From NCBI GenBank assembly GCA_009760855.2, contig WPIO01000046.1, positions 1,365,001 to 1,429,000 on the forward strand: DNA of 64,000 nt. The letters run 5' to 3'. This document shows, piece by piece, positions 31,674 to 58,800 of this stretch. Every line of letters starts with the position of its first letter. The stretch's first letter is position 1. The notes under the pieces are model-generated. The model was not told the DNA's origin and did no database searches. It was given only the letters and a program-made list of their open reading frames with translations. The position numbers and the translations under genes are program-made. Origin of the DNA: Cristatella mucedo (Eukaryota; Bryozoa; Phylactolaemata; Cristatellidae).

Positions 31674-32420
31674 ATGGGCTCTCTCTTTATTGCAGCCGCT
31701 GTCTTCTATGACGATCACTTGACGTTTGAAAAACAACTTTCATTCAGAAGACCGCTTCCACAGCTGGTCATCGAGTTCGATCCACGTCCACGATTTGGGA
31801 ATCCCAACCACGATAGCTGGCCAAAGATCTTACTAGCTCCCTGGTCTAGCCTAGGCTGGACTAAAGAAATTCAGTTTCAACAGGGCTACCGAGAAACCAT
31901 TGAGCCTCTACAGCCGGCCATAAATATGGCTAGCTGCAAAGTTGGTTAGTAAATAAAAGAAGTTCAGCCACTCACCTCCTTAACTGAAAGAGCTGCGATG
32001 CCTCTTACTTGATCAATGGAAACAGAACTCAATTCTTACTTTCACCTACAAGGCGTAGCTCCTTCACATCTAACCGATTGCTGCATCTGTCTAAGCATGT
32101 TCATGCCCCAGAGACCCTCGTTACAATCAATTAGCTGCCTATTCTTTCATTTAAATTCTGCGGATGGAAAAAGTTTTGGTCTGAAGGTCACAGACTTTGG
32201 AACTCGCTACCGCTGTTCTATGATGATGGCATCTCAACTGCGGCCAACTCCGGTTTATCGTTTTCAGCCGTTCTTCGCTGCTATTTTAATGCAACACATT
32301 TCCCCGACTGTCCTCCTGACTCACTTTCATTTTGCTGGGTGAGACGAACTCTGCTGGCTGCCTTACGCTCACCGAAAACCCCTGTAATGCTTTGACAGCG
32401 TTATAGAAAACACCAGACTA
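31674..32420 (+). mobile_element. Second LINE family (B), degenerate C-terminal part
   Basis: QGYRETIEPLQPAINMASCK near 31880-31940 parallels RPLQMAINMASRRV in the copy at 47.2 kb. The end with TDFGTRYRCS and ccgaaaacccctgtaatgct is the family B 3' region. Frameshifts are present. Confidence 0.6.
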
Positions 32421-32554
32421 AGCCCCACTTAGTCTTAGGGCTTTGCAAAGTTACAGACGGACAGATATACATTTCGGTATACTCTTATATCCGGTATGCT
32501 CTTGTACGTGCACATACACTCTCCACACATGCATAGCCCGCACGTAAGTATATG

Positions 32555-32612
32555 CAGATTATAAATATATATATATTTATTTATTATATATATATATTTA
32601 TTTATATATAGT
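32555..32612. repeat. AT-rich microsatellite (TATATTTATTTA type)
   Basis: Repeated atatata and tttatttat words across about 55 bases. Confidence 0.9.
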
Positions 32613-32619
32613 CCTGTTC

Positions 32620-33224
32620 GAAAAGGTAGTTCGCACTTGTGCATTTTTGAATATGCACGTCGCCCTGGCAGTGTGTCGTTTCGCTGAGCGCTAGCTGTTG
32701 CAAGTTTTTGAAGAAGAGTCAGACCGAGTCTCGAGCCGAACCAACTGCGATGAGCGGACAATGTTTTTTGAGCTTTTGCGCGTGTGGTACTGCCGATGGT
32801 AGCGCTGCTTGGGGAACTGTGTGTGCTCAGGCGCCGGGTCTCCGCAGAGTTCTCGAATTGGGCCCGAACTGGTCAGGGTTCGGCGTACGTACGTTCGCGG
32901 CTCTGACGCTGCTCGGGCGGAGCTAGTGGCTGGCGAGCGACTTCCTGTCCCTGCTAGGGTACTTATTATCAACGCCAGCCTTGTTTTCTTTTCAATCCGG
33001 GAACTTATTAGAAAGCTTTCAACTCTCATTTGTCGCCGAGCCAGTTCCTCAGGGTCGCGCCAGGCGTAACTCAATTGATCGCGAGAAAGTAGCCTGCTTG
33101 GTTTGCTTGCTTGTCAGCACGCCTAGCAACCTGCGGTTGGCCGGTTTCGGCCGGTAAGTAAATAGTGGCCAAAGCCACGGCGGTTCTTGTCCGCATGTCG
33201 CTAGCTGCCGCACCGCCTTATTGG
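32620..33224. other. Moderately GC-rich stretch, open on both strands
   Basis: A minus-strand ORF of 127 aa (33074-32691) and plus-strand ORFs overlap. None resembles a known family and no splice pairing was found. Coding status is open. Confidence 0.25.
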
Positions 33225-33345
33225 GGCGCGAAACGGCCGCCTTCCTTTGCAGCAATTGCAAAATTGCCTAAGGAAGAGATGTGAGTTCTCCAATGGCGCT
33301 TTATCAAATGCGTTATTATTATTATTATAATTATTATTACCTGCA
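33225..33345 (+). repeat. Solo LINE 3' tail
   Basis: ctaaggaagagatgtgagtt, then ggcgctttatcaaatgcg and (ATT)n at 33313-33340. Confidence 0.8.
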
Positions 33346-35429
33346 AATGCTGCGTTGAATGAAGGCGAGAAACGACCGGCCACTGGTCACTCGGCCGGTA
33401 ACAGTTCGGAGGGCGAGGCTTACAGAGGCGAGGCGTCTCGCTAGGTCTTACCTTTCCGATGCCATCTCTACTCAAGCACAGGAGTGGCAGCGGCTTCCTT
33501 CATTCGCCGTAGACCCCCACCCCATACTATCACGGACGCCGCGGCTCGGAACTACAGTCCTCCCAGCGAGCGAAGCCCGCGTGGCGGCGCCGGTCGCTGG
33601 AGTTTTCGAGGAATAGCACTGAAGCTAGAGTATCGAAGCCGGACAAACCAGCCGCAGAAGCCGCCCTGATGAGCGCACATATACCGATCAGAGTCCAGCA
33701 GGAAAGCAAGCAAGAACGACCCCGTATCTTCATAATAGGCCCGCGCCGTTAACATAGATTTACATACACTACTGTATATTTCAAAGCCGCAGTGGGCCAC
33801 ATCTTGCTAATTCGAAGCGCGCGTCCAGATAGACAACTAGCCTGCACTTTAGATGGCTTTTCATATCGACTACGCAATGGACTCAAATAAATTCGGTTCC
33901 AGGCGCAGCCAATAATAGGTAAGGCTGAAGGGTTTTGAAAGAGGGGAGGGGGAGGGCCGCCGGATGAATTTCGCGGACACAAGTACACATCCGCGGGGAC
34001 CGAGGCCGCAGGCCTCCTTCCCTAGCTAAGCTGGACTCTGTATGAGACGTTCGTTGACGTACCAGTCGGTGCAGGGTGGAGAGCTTGCTTATTCTGCTGC
34101 TGGGAGGCTGGGGGCTTCAAGGATAGAGAAAGGGAGGTCTTAAAAAAAAAAGTTCCAGCCACTCTAGAACGGCGGGCGGAGCACTTGCCTAGTCTATACT
34201 GAACTGATGCCAACAATAAAGACGTCCCTAGCTCCGCTCTCTTAGCTCTCTAACATCCACTCAGTCTAGTTGCCGGCGGTGCATTAGTGCTATAATTTCG
34301 CCGGGCTTTTTTCTAAGGTGGCGAGACAGGTTCAAGCGAGTAAGCTGCTCGTTCATTGTAACAGTTAAGCTAATAACTAGTTGCTATTTTTAATAGTTTC
34401 GTGTACTTTACGCTTCTTTAGAAACGGTTGCCAATTATAAACCTGCAAATCTTTACAAACGCTCTTTAGCTGGCTCAACTCGGAGTTTCTTCGTCAAAAA
34501 ACGGGGCTCCTTTTGGTTTATATTTTGTCAATTGATTGTTGTTAATAATACATGTCCTTAGTTAACGGTCGTTCATTTGTTGGTTGTTTAAACGCCCTTG
34601 ATTAACAATAGCAAGAGTTGGCTCGCACCATTCACCCACGTGGGAGCTTATCTTCCCGCGAAGACTTTGGACACGATCGATTGCTAGCACTATTTTGAGG
34701 AATATTTATGAACTTATCATGATCTCTAAGAAAAACACGCCTGAGAAATTACTAGTGCTGCCAAATCATCAGCTACGGATGTTCACAAAAATCTCGTTCA
34801 TTAAATTTAATTTGGTAGCACATTTTCAGGCTGTAGGTACCACAGTCCACTCATCTAAGCACGCCCAAATTTCCGAACTATCGTGCAATTGAATGTAGAA
34901 AAACTTGATTGCGGTACTGGTGTGGCCGTCTACAGAATGGTCATTTCACAACACGACACCTAGACCAGACTCCATGCAGAGGCTGCACGGGAGATGCTGG
35001 CTAAGTCGGAATTAAGGGTTCGGTTTTACGGTTTCTGAGTAATGCTATGTTTGCTCACAACTATTTGTTCAGTCGCGTTATTCAATTTAAGAAAGCAGCC
35101 ATCCAAGAGTGAATGTCAGAAATGCCAGCTGGAATGGATCTGAGAGAGTCTTCGGGACTGGGAATCCGGAAATAATCGCAGCTAGGATTTAGCTAAGTAT
35201 CGGCTGCATACAAATAAAAAGTGGACATCGCGTTCAGCAATAATATCAGCAAAACAGAAAATTATAAACAGTGGAATGAAGGGGACCTAGAGTAGATTGG
35301 GCGGGGGGGGACTATCTACTTCAGAGTCCCACTGGATAACCAGCGGAAGTTGACCTAAGTCCTCCGAAATCTCCCACTAAGACAGCAGCACACCCACTAG
35401 CCCTTAAGCCAGACCGGAATTTACTTTCT
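33346..35429. other. Intergenic, no recognised gene
   Basis: ORFs at 33359-33800 lie in GC-rich sequence without family resemblance. From 34200 the sequence is AT-rich with no clear element; weak LINE-like similarity starts near 34900 (aactatttgttcagtcgcgt region). Confidence 0.4.
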
Positions 35430-36700
35430 AGCTTAAGAATAATAATAATGTTTTGTATAGCGCCGTCGGAGACATGACTGGCTTTCTAGGCATTTTACAG
35501 ATGCTGTATAGAAAGCATTACCAAATGATTGGTGGTAGCATCATAAAGCAGCAAGAATATTGTAAGCCGGGACATGCCCACTGAGGGCAAATCACAATGA
35601 CCCAACAGATGCTTTAATAAACAGGGGCTTGATCTTTCAATTTTAGCGCTTAGCTTCTCTGTCACAACTCGTTCTAGTATCTTTGATCCAACCGGTAGAA
35701 GGGAGGCTGTGAGCATTTTGACTGGCCTGACAATGGCCTCCTTGCCTCTAGGTCTTAGCTGAGGGGTAAGGTGCGACCACTTCACGACCCAGATCGTAAA
35801 ATTCGAGTCCTGCTGCAGGCATCCATGATCACCCACTGCCTTCAAGAGTGAGAGCCGGTATAGGAATGAGACTGTTGAATCAGCTGGCCTTTAACTTTCC
35901 AATTTTTAGGGATGCAGGTAGAAAGCCTGAGGCGAAGACATGTTCATTGGCTAAAGTATAGTATCAAATGTATTATTATTATAGTAGGTGAGAGAAAATA
36001 TAGGCATCTTAAAATAGCATAGGTATGTGATTTAGAGGGCTGCAGCCTTCATTGGCTGTTGATGAACTCGTGATGAAGTCACCAGCGGCGGACTTCAAGG
36101 TGGATAGAGAATCAGAGATGGGAAAAGAGGGTGAATAGTCCAGTGGAAATGTTCCACCGAGTCTGGAGTCTCTGATTTTGTCTATCTTGCTTACATTGAA
36201 TTTGGAATAGCGATCTTGTGCTCGGTCCCCGCGAGGATTTCTAGGTATGGTTCTGTCCGTGGAGCGAATTTGGGATATAGTTGACAGTCGACACCAGTAT
36301 TTGGATTATGCACCTGGGATTTGACTATATCCTTACAGAAAATAGAATTGGCTTTAGCAACGATGAATTGATATTACCTTCACAAGTTATCATACGCCAG
36401 TCGATGGACAGACAATCCTAACGAGCATGGTTTTTCAGCGTAAGCTTAGTGGTCCTAGCGAGCTATCTGCTGAAAACCATATAGCATCTGGGCGACGGCT
36501 ACTATTGCACTTAATCAGAAGAGCAAGCACATCGACAGAATTGCCTAGCGTTGTATTGTAACATTCCACTTGCGAAGACAGGATGGAGGAATAATTGAGC
36601 AAAAGGAAAGAGGCTGTCGTTTTGGTGCAGACAGCATTAACGTCATGATCTTAACGTTTCGCAGACAATCAGAGCCAAAAATACTCTTACACACCAGTAT
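35430..36700 (-). mobile_element. Old, diverged LINE of the main family
   Basis: The tail at the left (taataataatgttttgtata, gcattttacagatgctgta) and, further right, antisense of the endonuclease-RT linker (ctctgattttgtctatcttg near 36170; tatagcatctgggcgacggc near 36480) align in order with the LINE at 600-3110. Many indels. The middle RT part is mostly missing. Confidence 0.6.
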
Positions 36701-38234
36701 TAAATTGAAGAAGCAATGCATGTAGTCAATTGGGCTTGCTGGGTCAGTCTATTAGACATGAAAAACATGCAAAATGAACTTGCTAATCGAAGTTTTAAAG
36801 AGGTTCCGGAAAGATTTGCAATGTTCTTGAGTGGCAGCACTATCAGAACAAGGTAAAGAGTTGTGTGGGTGTTCCAAGCATCCCTCTCACGAAAAAGACA
36901 TCTCAGTGACTGCATCGAGCAAATGCAGACGTTGGCCAAAATGGTTCCAGACTATGCCAGAAATTGACCGTGATTTTTAGACAATCAAGCCCAGGTGATA
37001 AAAAAGAGCCGCAGAACTAATCAAAAATGATACAGAAGTCTTGCCATCTTCTAAGATGCCAAAATCATCGTGACCTTCAATCATTATAATCAATTGTCAT
37101 TGGGATACTGAGACTGAAAGAGGACGCGTTTTGGCAAAGAGAGTGAGTTAAGATCAAGGGAAATATTAAAGAGGATTCTTTAATTAATTGTTTATCAGAA
37201 AACAGTATTTCGTGGTTTTCCTTGCTGCCGTTCTATTGGTTATTTGCATCGTTTTGAACCAATTAGTTGCCCATGAATAAAGTAGCTTGCTTTAAACCTT
37301 TCGTTATTTTAATGAGAAATGCCCAAACAGTCACTGAGATAATTTTTTCTGCAGAGAAATACTCGATGCATCCATTAAATTCTAATTTTGCAATAATATT
37401 TCTATGCTAAAAGTAAAATCTATCAAAAATGGTAACTAAGGCGAAAGCCGAAAGTCTTTTCAGATACTGAAAAACAGGCTCAGCCGGCATGCTTTCACCA
37501 CGTCAGAAGACCAAGGTAGTAGCATGCCCCATTTGTGACCAATATTGCTAACTCATACGAATCCTATGCTCTAGTGACATTTTTTTTTACACAGGTGTCC
37601 TTAAAATAGAAATGTTTTGGCTATATTGTGACTCAGGGTGTGCCAATATTTCTTGCTAGCTCCCTACCAAACTGTTTAAAATCAAGCCCATCCATCCATG
37701 AGTGGACCCCAGAACTTGTCCTGAAAACGGCAGAGAAAATAACTTCCGCATGTCCATAAAGCTTTAAATGCTTGTTATTATCAAGTACATTATTATATTC
37801 TACATTTCTTAATCTAAATTAAAGGTGGAGAAGTATATCTAAGGTTCGCTATAACTAAGACTAGGGCTACGATCTTCAAAAGGATAACATGAAATTGTAT
37901 AAACGAACCAGTAGTTAGCAGTACATTTGGCACTGCTGAGTGCAGTAGAAGAACCTGCTTGTACTTTATGAAAAAAGTGCTTTCTTATTCCGGTGAGCAT
38001 ATACATACATTCACGCTAGTCGTCGGTTTTAAGCTATGTTGGTATGGCATACGTGGGAACATAGACCTTCGTAAGTACTCGTATGGCTGAAATACATTCA
38101 CAGCAAGTAAATAGAAGCGGAACTACTTTCCCTTTATTTAGCTATTCAGCAGACAGCCGCGCCCAAAATAATACCGTTGAAAAACAGGTCATGAAAGAGT
38201 CACTGACATGCGTTGACAATATGCTAAGTATCAA
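36701..38234. other. AT-rich intergenic stretch, nothing recognised
   Basis: Only short ORFs; no clear repeats. Confidence 0.45.
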
Positions 38235-38345
38235 TCAATGATCAAAGCTGTCAATATCTACAAGGAATTCTGATGAAATCGCTCTCATGCATGAGGCTTT
38301 TCGTTTGCTATCAATTTCGGCGAACAGTAAAACTCTGGACGAGAG

Positions 38346-38427
38346 GTAGAGGGAGAAACTGGGAAGGAGATCGAGGAGAGAATTAGAGAAAGACAGACAG
38401 ACAGACAATAATAATAATAATATTAAT

Positions 38428-38466
<39 letters not shown>

Positions 38467-38525
38467 GAGGGAGAAACTGGGAAGGATATCGAGGAGAGAA
38501 TTATAAAAGACAGACAGACAGACAG

Positions 38526-38526
<1 letters not shown>
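38346..38526. repeat. 60-bp duplication flanking a (TAA)n/(TTA)n tract
   Basis: The segment gagggagaaactgggaagga at 38348 and its near-identical partner at 38468 each end in (CAGA)n. Between them lie (TAA)n and then (TTA)n (38408-38465), which together can fold back. Confidence 0.85.
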
Positions 38527-38564
<38 letters not shown>

Positions 38565-38635
38565 CACACGCATGCACGCACGCACGCAGAGAAAGAGAGA
38601 GAGAGAAAGAGATGTGAGAGAGAGAGAGAAAGAGA

Positions 38636-38670
<35 letters not shown>
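38527..38670. repeat. (CA)n then (GA)n microsatellites
   Basis: (CACA)n with CGCA steps at 38527-38588 followed by GA repeats to 38670. Confidence 0.95.
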
Positions 38671-38674
<4 letters not shown>

Positions 38675-38789
38675 TTCTTCCCGCCAGCAAAGGTACGATG
38701 CCAGCTTCCGTGCAAGATCTTCAATATAACCATTCGAAGCACATGTAACCAAAACAGTGCTAAATAAAAATGTCCGTGCATTAGCAATG

Positions 38790-38900
38790 CATTAACCACT
38801 GACCATTCGATTCAATCGTGATTCCTTTGCAGCAAATGTAAAGTGCCTAGAAAGAGATTGAGCTCTCTGAGGGCCCTATATCAATCTTATTTTTATTAAG
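38790..38900 (+). repeat. Solo LINE 3' tail
   Basis: tttgcagcaaatgtaaagtg, then agaaagagattgagctctct and a T-rich end. Confidence 0.8.
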
Positions 38901-39034
38901 CAAAGCAAGTGCCTGAGACCGAGACCCAAGCAATAGAAGCTTATCAGGATCGAAACAGACCACACACAGTATAGTATTTCGGTGCACTTACTATTTTTCC
39001 ACAGTTGGCGCCCTCGATATTGATATCGATCGAT

Positions 39035-39068
39035 CTATACCCAGGATCGATATCGATCCTGGGTATAG
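39035..39068. repeat. 34-bp perfect palindrome upstream of the NOL4-like gene
   Basis: The arm CTATACCCAGGATCGAT is followed directly by its exact reverse complement. It lies about 345 bases before the NOL4-like start codon. Confidence 0.97.
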
Positions 39069-39391
39069 CTCGAAAGCTTAGTAAATCGACTTCGGAGCTG
39101 CTCTACGCGTGTCTTCGGGCAGCCGTTAGCGGGGCAATCATTGAACATTAATGCCGAGTTTGCCATACTGGTCTGGGCTGTTTGTCTGTTAAAACCTAGT
39201 GCCTTTTTCTAAGTTGCATCCCGGGACAGACGCTACGAGTCAACGGCAGCTTCCTGAAAGAATAACTTCCACGTGCAATTGAGGTTTCGTCCAATACTGA
39301 AGTCCCGGTCCCTGATCAGTGAGTTAAAACATATTATCTATAGTCTCGTGGAGAACTACTCTTTAAGATATTTCGATTAGGCTTCGGGCCC

Positions 39392-39413
39392 ATGCGCAGC
39401 GCCGGTTCTTTCG

Positions 39414-39421
<8 letters not shown>
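39392..39421 (+). promoter_or_regulatory. Upstream ORF overlapping the NOL4-like start codon
   Basis: ATG at 39392 encodes MRSAGSFDG and stops at 39419-39421, overlapping the main ATG (39414) in another frame. If it lies in the transcript, translation of it would compete with the main start. Whether the transcript begins upstream of it is unknown. Confidence 0.45.
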
Positions 39422-54136
<14,715 letters not shown>

Positions 54137-54605
54137 CCCAGCCTGTGCGTTGCTGCATGTTGCTTGAATTGCTCACAAAGCTGCTTTTTCATGAAGCTTT
54201 GCTTTGCCTTCGGGGTCGACAGCCTCGAAATCGCACGCACGGTAGAATCCGCTCCGCTCGAGGCCTCCAGCCTGCGTAATTTCAAGCTGCAGTGGCTGCC
54301 TGCAATACCTGCCCATCCTGTTTTTTGGCAGGCATATTGCTTGAGGCCCATTGGCGGATCATTCCAAAGGTCTGAGCTGTTTATTTTTTCTTTGAAGAAA
54401 TGTGTTTTCGGAAGAAAATAATTTTCTGTGTAGACATTGTTTAACGGGCTATCTCTCTAGTCTTTTGTGGCCAGCATGCCCGACGCCCGGCAGACTGCAT
54501 TTATTGTATTGTTGTGATGGCACGTGACATTAAATGTTCACTGTCTCAGATACCATACGCGTTCGATATTGTTACTACTGAATTATGTTGTTCTCATTAT
54601 TGCTT

Positions 54606-54611
54606 AATAAA
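54606..54611 (+). terminator. Poly(A) signal AATAAA of the NOL4-like gene
   Basis: AATAAA 470 bases after the stop codon, followed by a T/G-rich stretch. No nearer AATAAA is seen in the 3' UTR. Confidence 0.7.
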
Positions 54612-54639
54612 AAAGCCTGAAAACGTGTTCTCATTAACC

Positions 54640-56529
54640 TAGTAATTTTCGGAACGTAGCTGGTAGTAGCATTCGTTGAGAGTTCATCTAGCTGCAATTC
54701 TAGTCAGTACCTGTAGCGATGGTGGCCATTAACTCTTTTGGGGGTGGTGCATGGCATTCACTTTTCATCAATTTCCGAGATAATCTGAAAAAGTGCAAGA
54801 AAAATTGTAGTTTTGAGTCCATTTTGGTAGCTGCTATCTTAAGAATTTGTGGTGAGCTAATGCAATATCGTCAATCTTTTTCAATTTAGGCTCATCTTTA
54901 TCCCAACAGACCGAACTTTGCTAATGACATTGACACGAGGTCAAGAAAGTTTTTGCTTTTGGTCCGTCGTGGTGCTCCGTCATACAGCATGGAATAGAGC
55001 TTAGTGAGGAACGTAACATTTTCAGGTATCGCTTGACTTGAAGCAAAGTTTGGAAAGTAGTTTTCACTGCTCTTTGCACTTTGCTGAGCCTTTCTACTTT
55101 ATTTTAGGAAAAATGCACACGAATCTATCTAATCTATGGACGAAATTCCGAAACGTTACAAGAGCTTCAACAAAACACTTGAAGAAGCGGTGGAAATTTG
55201 TTTAAACTTCAAAGTTCATGGTAGTAATTATACAACTTAATTTTAATAAAAAATGGTTCTCATATGAGAAAAACGCCCTGAAGAATGACTGAAGTGTGCT
55301 ACAAAAAACAAATGACCCAAGGAGGTGGTACGATAGAAAAAGTGGATCCGCAAAGGAAATTACCGCGATTTCGAGAGTCTGACGATCTCTCAACTGCATT
55401 ACTTATTACCAATGAAAATTTCATTTGGAAATTCTTAGAGTATCAGAGATGCAATAATCATTACTCGATTGCAAATATCTGACGAAATATAATTATCTAA
55501 TGTCTGCAACATGGATATTCTTATGACTAGTTAGGCTGATTGCAAAACCAGAGCTGTTACATTCGGCATTAGGAAATCCCCAGGATTAACACCAATCTGC
55601 ATAATTTTGAATGGGACTTAGTGAGTGAGTTATTGTGTCCCGCGAACGCAAGTAATTGACGTCAATCTCAGGTAGTTCCCTTTGTGATATTTATAGTGCA
55701 ACTCTGATAATACAGCTATAATGAGTGTGAAGCTGCAGCATACACTCTCAGTTAAAAAATTATACATTGAATTGTGCATAGAATTATGAAACTGTGACGA
55801 GCAGGGTATTAATTAGTTATTAAATAAAGTTTAGAAATGCCGTGGAGATCTCTCAGTAGAATTGATTCAAATAAAAAGCCTGATCGGAACAGTCACTGGA
55901 ACTTAGTATATTTTTCTTGCTCTACATCAATGTCCATCTTCAAGCCTGCTCCTACTTTCCCGATGCCGGAAAAGACTACTAGCCCTCTAGACCCCATACA
56001 TACTTTTTTTCTGAAGTGTATGTGCTGTATTTGCTACTATATAGTTCACCTCGCGTAATAATTTTGTCTTTAGCCTCAAGCCTTGTCGCTGTATTCTTGT
56101 TAGAGGCTGTTAGGCCATTAATTAAGACGTCTAGCCGAATACTAGACTAGCTGAACTGAAATACCTTCCGCCCAGTCTCTCGGCTGCCACTTCTATCCAA
56201 GATACCGGGACGAGTATTGGCAGATCAGCTAACCTCTTACACAGGTTTTAGAGGCAGTTCATTCAATAGAGTCAGAACTGCTGCGAAAACGACCTTCTAC
56301 GGAATGGTGGCTTGAGAAGAATTTCCCTCGTGGTTATGCTATATCTCTCGGCAACGATCGACCCGATAGATCACCCAGTATCTTTTGAACGCCCATAATC
56401 TTGCACGAGCATCGATCGCACTGCACTGATTTAGGCCCCAGCTTAGCGATTGACTTCAGAGCATAGATACCAAAAACCAACGATCACCCAGCTAGCCTTT
56501 AAAGTATGAGTATAGGCTCTTCCTTTTCC
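54640..56529. other. AT-rich intergenic stretch, nothing recognised
   Basis: Short ORFs only. Around 56100-56500 faint LINE-like antisense/sense words appear (acaggttttagaggcagttc; cgacccgatagatcacccag), so the remnant at 56530 probably extends back to here. Confidence 0.4.
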
Positions 56530-57825
56530 AGATGTAATGCCAAACAAACTTAACTTTTATGCAGATTAAATACAACATTGTACCTGTGCTTTGATCCCTT
56601 CCTGCCCTCTAGCATGTCATACTCAGTCAACTCTCTTGCAGTATGTAGTGCTTATTATATTCGCACTTAGATGGCAGCCCACTTTTTCGAACTTAACAAA
56701 AATAAAATCAACTTAAAAGGGATGGGAAAACCTAATGTTACTCAGAAACTGAAAAACCTAACACTAAAAATGGACTCAGCCAGGATACCTCCTGTCGTAG
56801 AATCTGGACGTCTTATTAAAAAATGCCCATTTACAAGTTGAGTCACATAAGCTCAACAGTTAAATTAGGGCTTCCTTAGAAAAGTATATCGCATCCAAGT
56901 TGGTCCGAGAATTTGTGACATCCCGTCTCGACTGCTGCATTCAGTAGTCGTGCTTGATCAAAAGGTGCTTGCAGTTGGTCCAAAACTATTGTAGCTAGGC
57001 TTGTCTGTCGTGAACGCCGAAACTGAAACATTGCATCGATTCTCACAAAATGCACTGGCTGTCCATCAAGCAGCGTATCGACGGCAAGCTGTTGCTCCAG
57101 CCTACCAATCTGAACTGAGTCCCAACCAGGCCAGGCATCGTATCGCCGCTATTATGATAAACTAAGTTTAGCGTGCCTCGAACCAACCTCGGATCCTTCG
57201 GAGGAGGTGCTTTTACTTCACATGCTCCCAAAGCCTGGAACTCAGTATCGACTGACGTCACGACACACTCCGAATTTACGACATTAAAAAAGAAGCTATA
57301 ACGAACATGCTCATCGCCGAAATTGACCGTTGGCGACAGAAGCTTTAGCTCTGCAGGTCCTAGACTGTGGAGCTCACTTCCGCAACATTTACTCTCCTGC
57401 TGCCGACTATGGCTCATCCTTTTCAGCGGTCCTGAGCTGCTACTTTTATCTTTCATGCTACTCACTACCTCAACTGCTCTCGTGACTCAGCTATGCTTCC
57501 CACTTTTTCTTTGTTGAGCGAGACGAAGTCTGTTGGCTACCGAATGCGTACCGAAAGCCGCTTAGGCTGTGAGTGCGCTATACAAAACTCTCCTGTGTAA
57601 CACGCACATGGTCTTTATGACTTTGTGGAGTTACAGATGGAGATACATTACATTACATTGCTGGTTCCGTGCGAGCTGTCGTTTGTGTGATTGCGTTCGC
57701 TCACACTGTGCACGTTATCACTTAACCAATTGACATACTTCCTTTACAGCACAGCGTATCTCAATTGCCTAGACTGATATATTGTTTTCCCAGGGGGCTA
57801 TAAAAATCTCATGCTATTATTATTA
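56530..57825 (+). mobile_element. LINE remnants: main family, then family B end
   Basis: ctttgatcccttcctgccct (about 56589), MAAHFFELNKNKINLKGMGK, LTLKMDSARIPPVV and later HAPKAW-type sequence give the main family C-terminus to about 57290. Then VGDRSFSSAGPRLWSSLPQH (57327) and taccgaaagccgcttaggct (57549) are the family B end with ttacattacatta. A further main-family tail ends at about 57825. Heavily broken. Confidence 0.7.
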
Positions 57826-57851
57826 ATGCGAGGTGACCGTCGACTGGGCAT

Positions 57852-57934
57852 TTGCAGCACTGTAGCGTGCTGCAACGAGCCGACGATCGACGGTCCCAGC
57901 GGCGGCCGACTGGCGGCTGCCGCTAGGACCGTCG
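57852..57934. repeat. Two adjacent hairpins
   Basis: 57852-57860 / 57867-57875: ttgcagcac and gtgctgcaa with a 6-base loop. 57888-57903 / 57919-57934: 16-base arms cgacggtcccagcggc and gccgctaggaccgtcg with one mismatch and a 15-base loop. Confidence 0.85.
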
Positions 57935-58654
57935 CTGGTCCTTCCTCTGCTTTATGCCTTTATACCGCGAGATAGATACGCTAGCTACGATATCGTGGGG
58001 TCCCCAGGGAGAGGCCAGTCGCCCCAGCCTGGTCCCTAGGTAGAGGCCAGTAAGGGCCGCTGGCCTAATGGAGGTGCTGGGCACGGGCAGCCAGCGATGG
58101 TGTGCAAGTTCCTTTGACCTCTCGCCTAATGATGTGTGGCGTACGGGGGGGGGGGGCATATTTGCGGCTGCTTACTAATGCAGAGTGGTACGTCGGCTCC
58201 CGATTATAAAAAAGGGGGGGCCATATAAACGGTGACAGCTGTACCGCCGTCACGACGAGAGGCCAACCGGGCTGCAGCAGTCTCTCTTCCGCACTCCGAT
58301 GGTTATTACGCCCGGAGCCCCCCCCCATAGACAGCGAGCGAAATGTTAAAACAGAGGACCTGCAGGTCACGTCACTATTTTTTGTTTACGTCGGGCTGTG
58401 CAGGCTGGGACGTTGAGCCAATTTCAAGAGTTGTTCAGTTTTTGTTTTCGAGAAAGCGATCCTACCGAGAGGCGCTCGAGAGGTCATTCTTTTTCGACAG
58501 GTCCAAGGGGGCTGCAGGGCGGCGTGCCGTTGCCGCCCGGCTTTCGAACAAGATCGGAATTCCGTTTCCGAACGAGTTCCAAGACGTCAGCAGAGCCGCT
58601 CGTTGTTAGGGCTCAGCTTCAGGTCATCCAGAAAGGATGTTTACTGGCTTTTAG
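57935..58654. other. GC-rich intergenic stretch, no recognised gene
   Basis: ORFs of 78-105 aa on both strands, with runs of C and G, without family resemblance. Confidence 0.4.
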
Positions 58655-58800
58655 CTGCGCTAGTTTGGCCAAGTGGTTTAAGTGGGCGCCTCGACCTCGG
58701 TCAAGGCGAATGTGATCGACGTCTTGGTCGTGGGCTCGGGCACCGTGCCGTCGCCTGAACAGAGAGATCAAGTTCTCTTAGGGTGCTATGCAAATGCATT
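58655..58800 (+). repeat. tRNA-derived SINE, family 1
   Basis: The head is tagtttggccaagtggttta, the B-box-like GGGCTCGGGCACC about 58733-58745, and the tail agagatcaagttctcttagg followed by gctatgcaaatgc. Confidence 0.78.

Noticed and set aside
32691-33074. 127-aa minus-strand ORF
   Set aside because: No domain, no splice partner, and competing frames are open on the plus strand; left as unknown.
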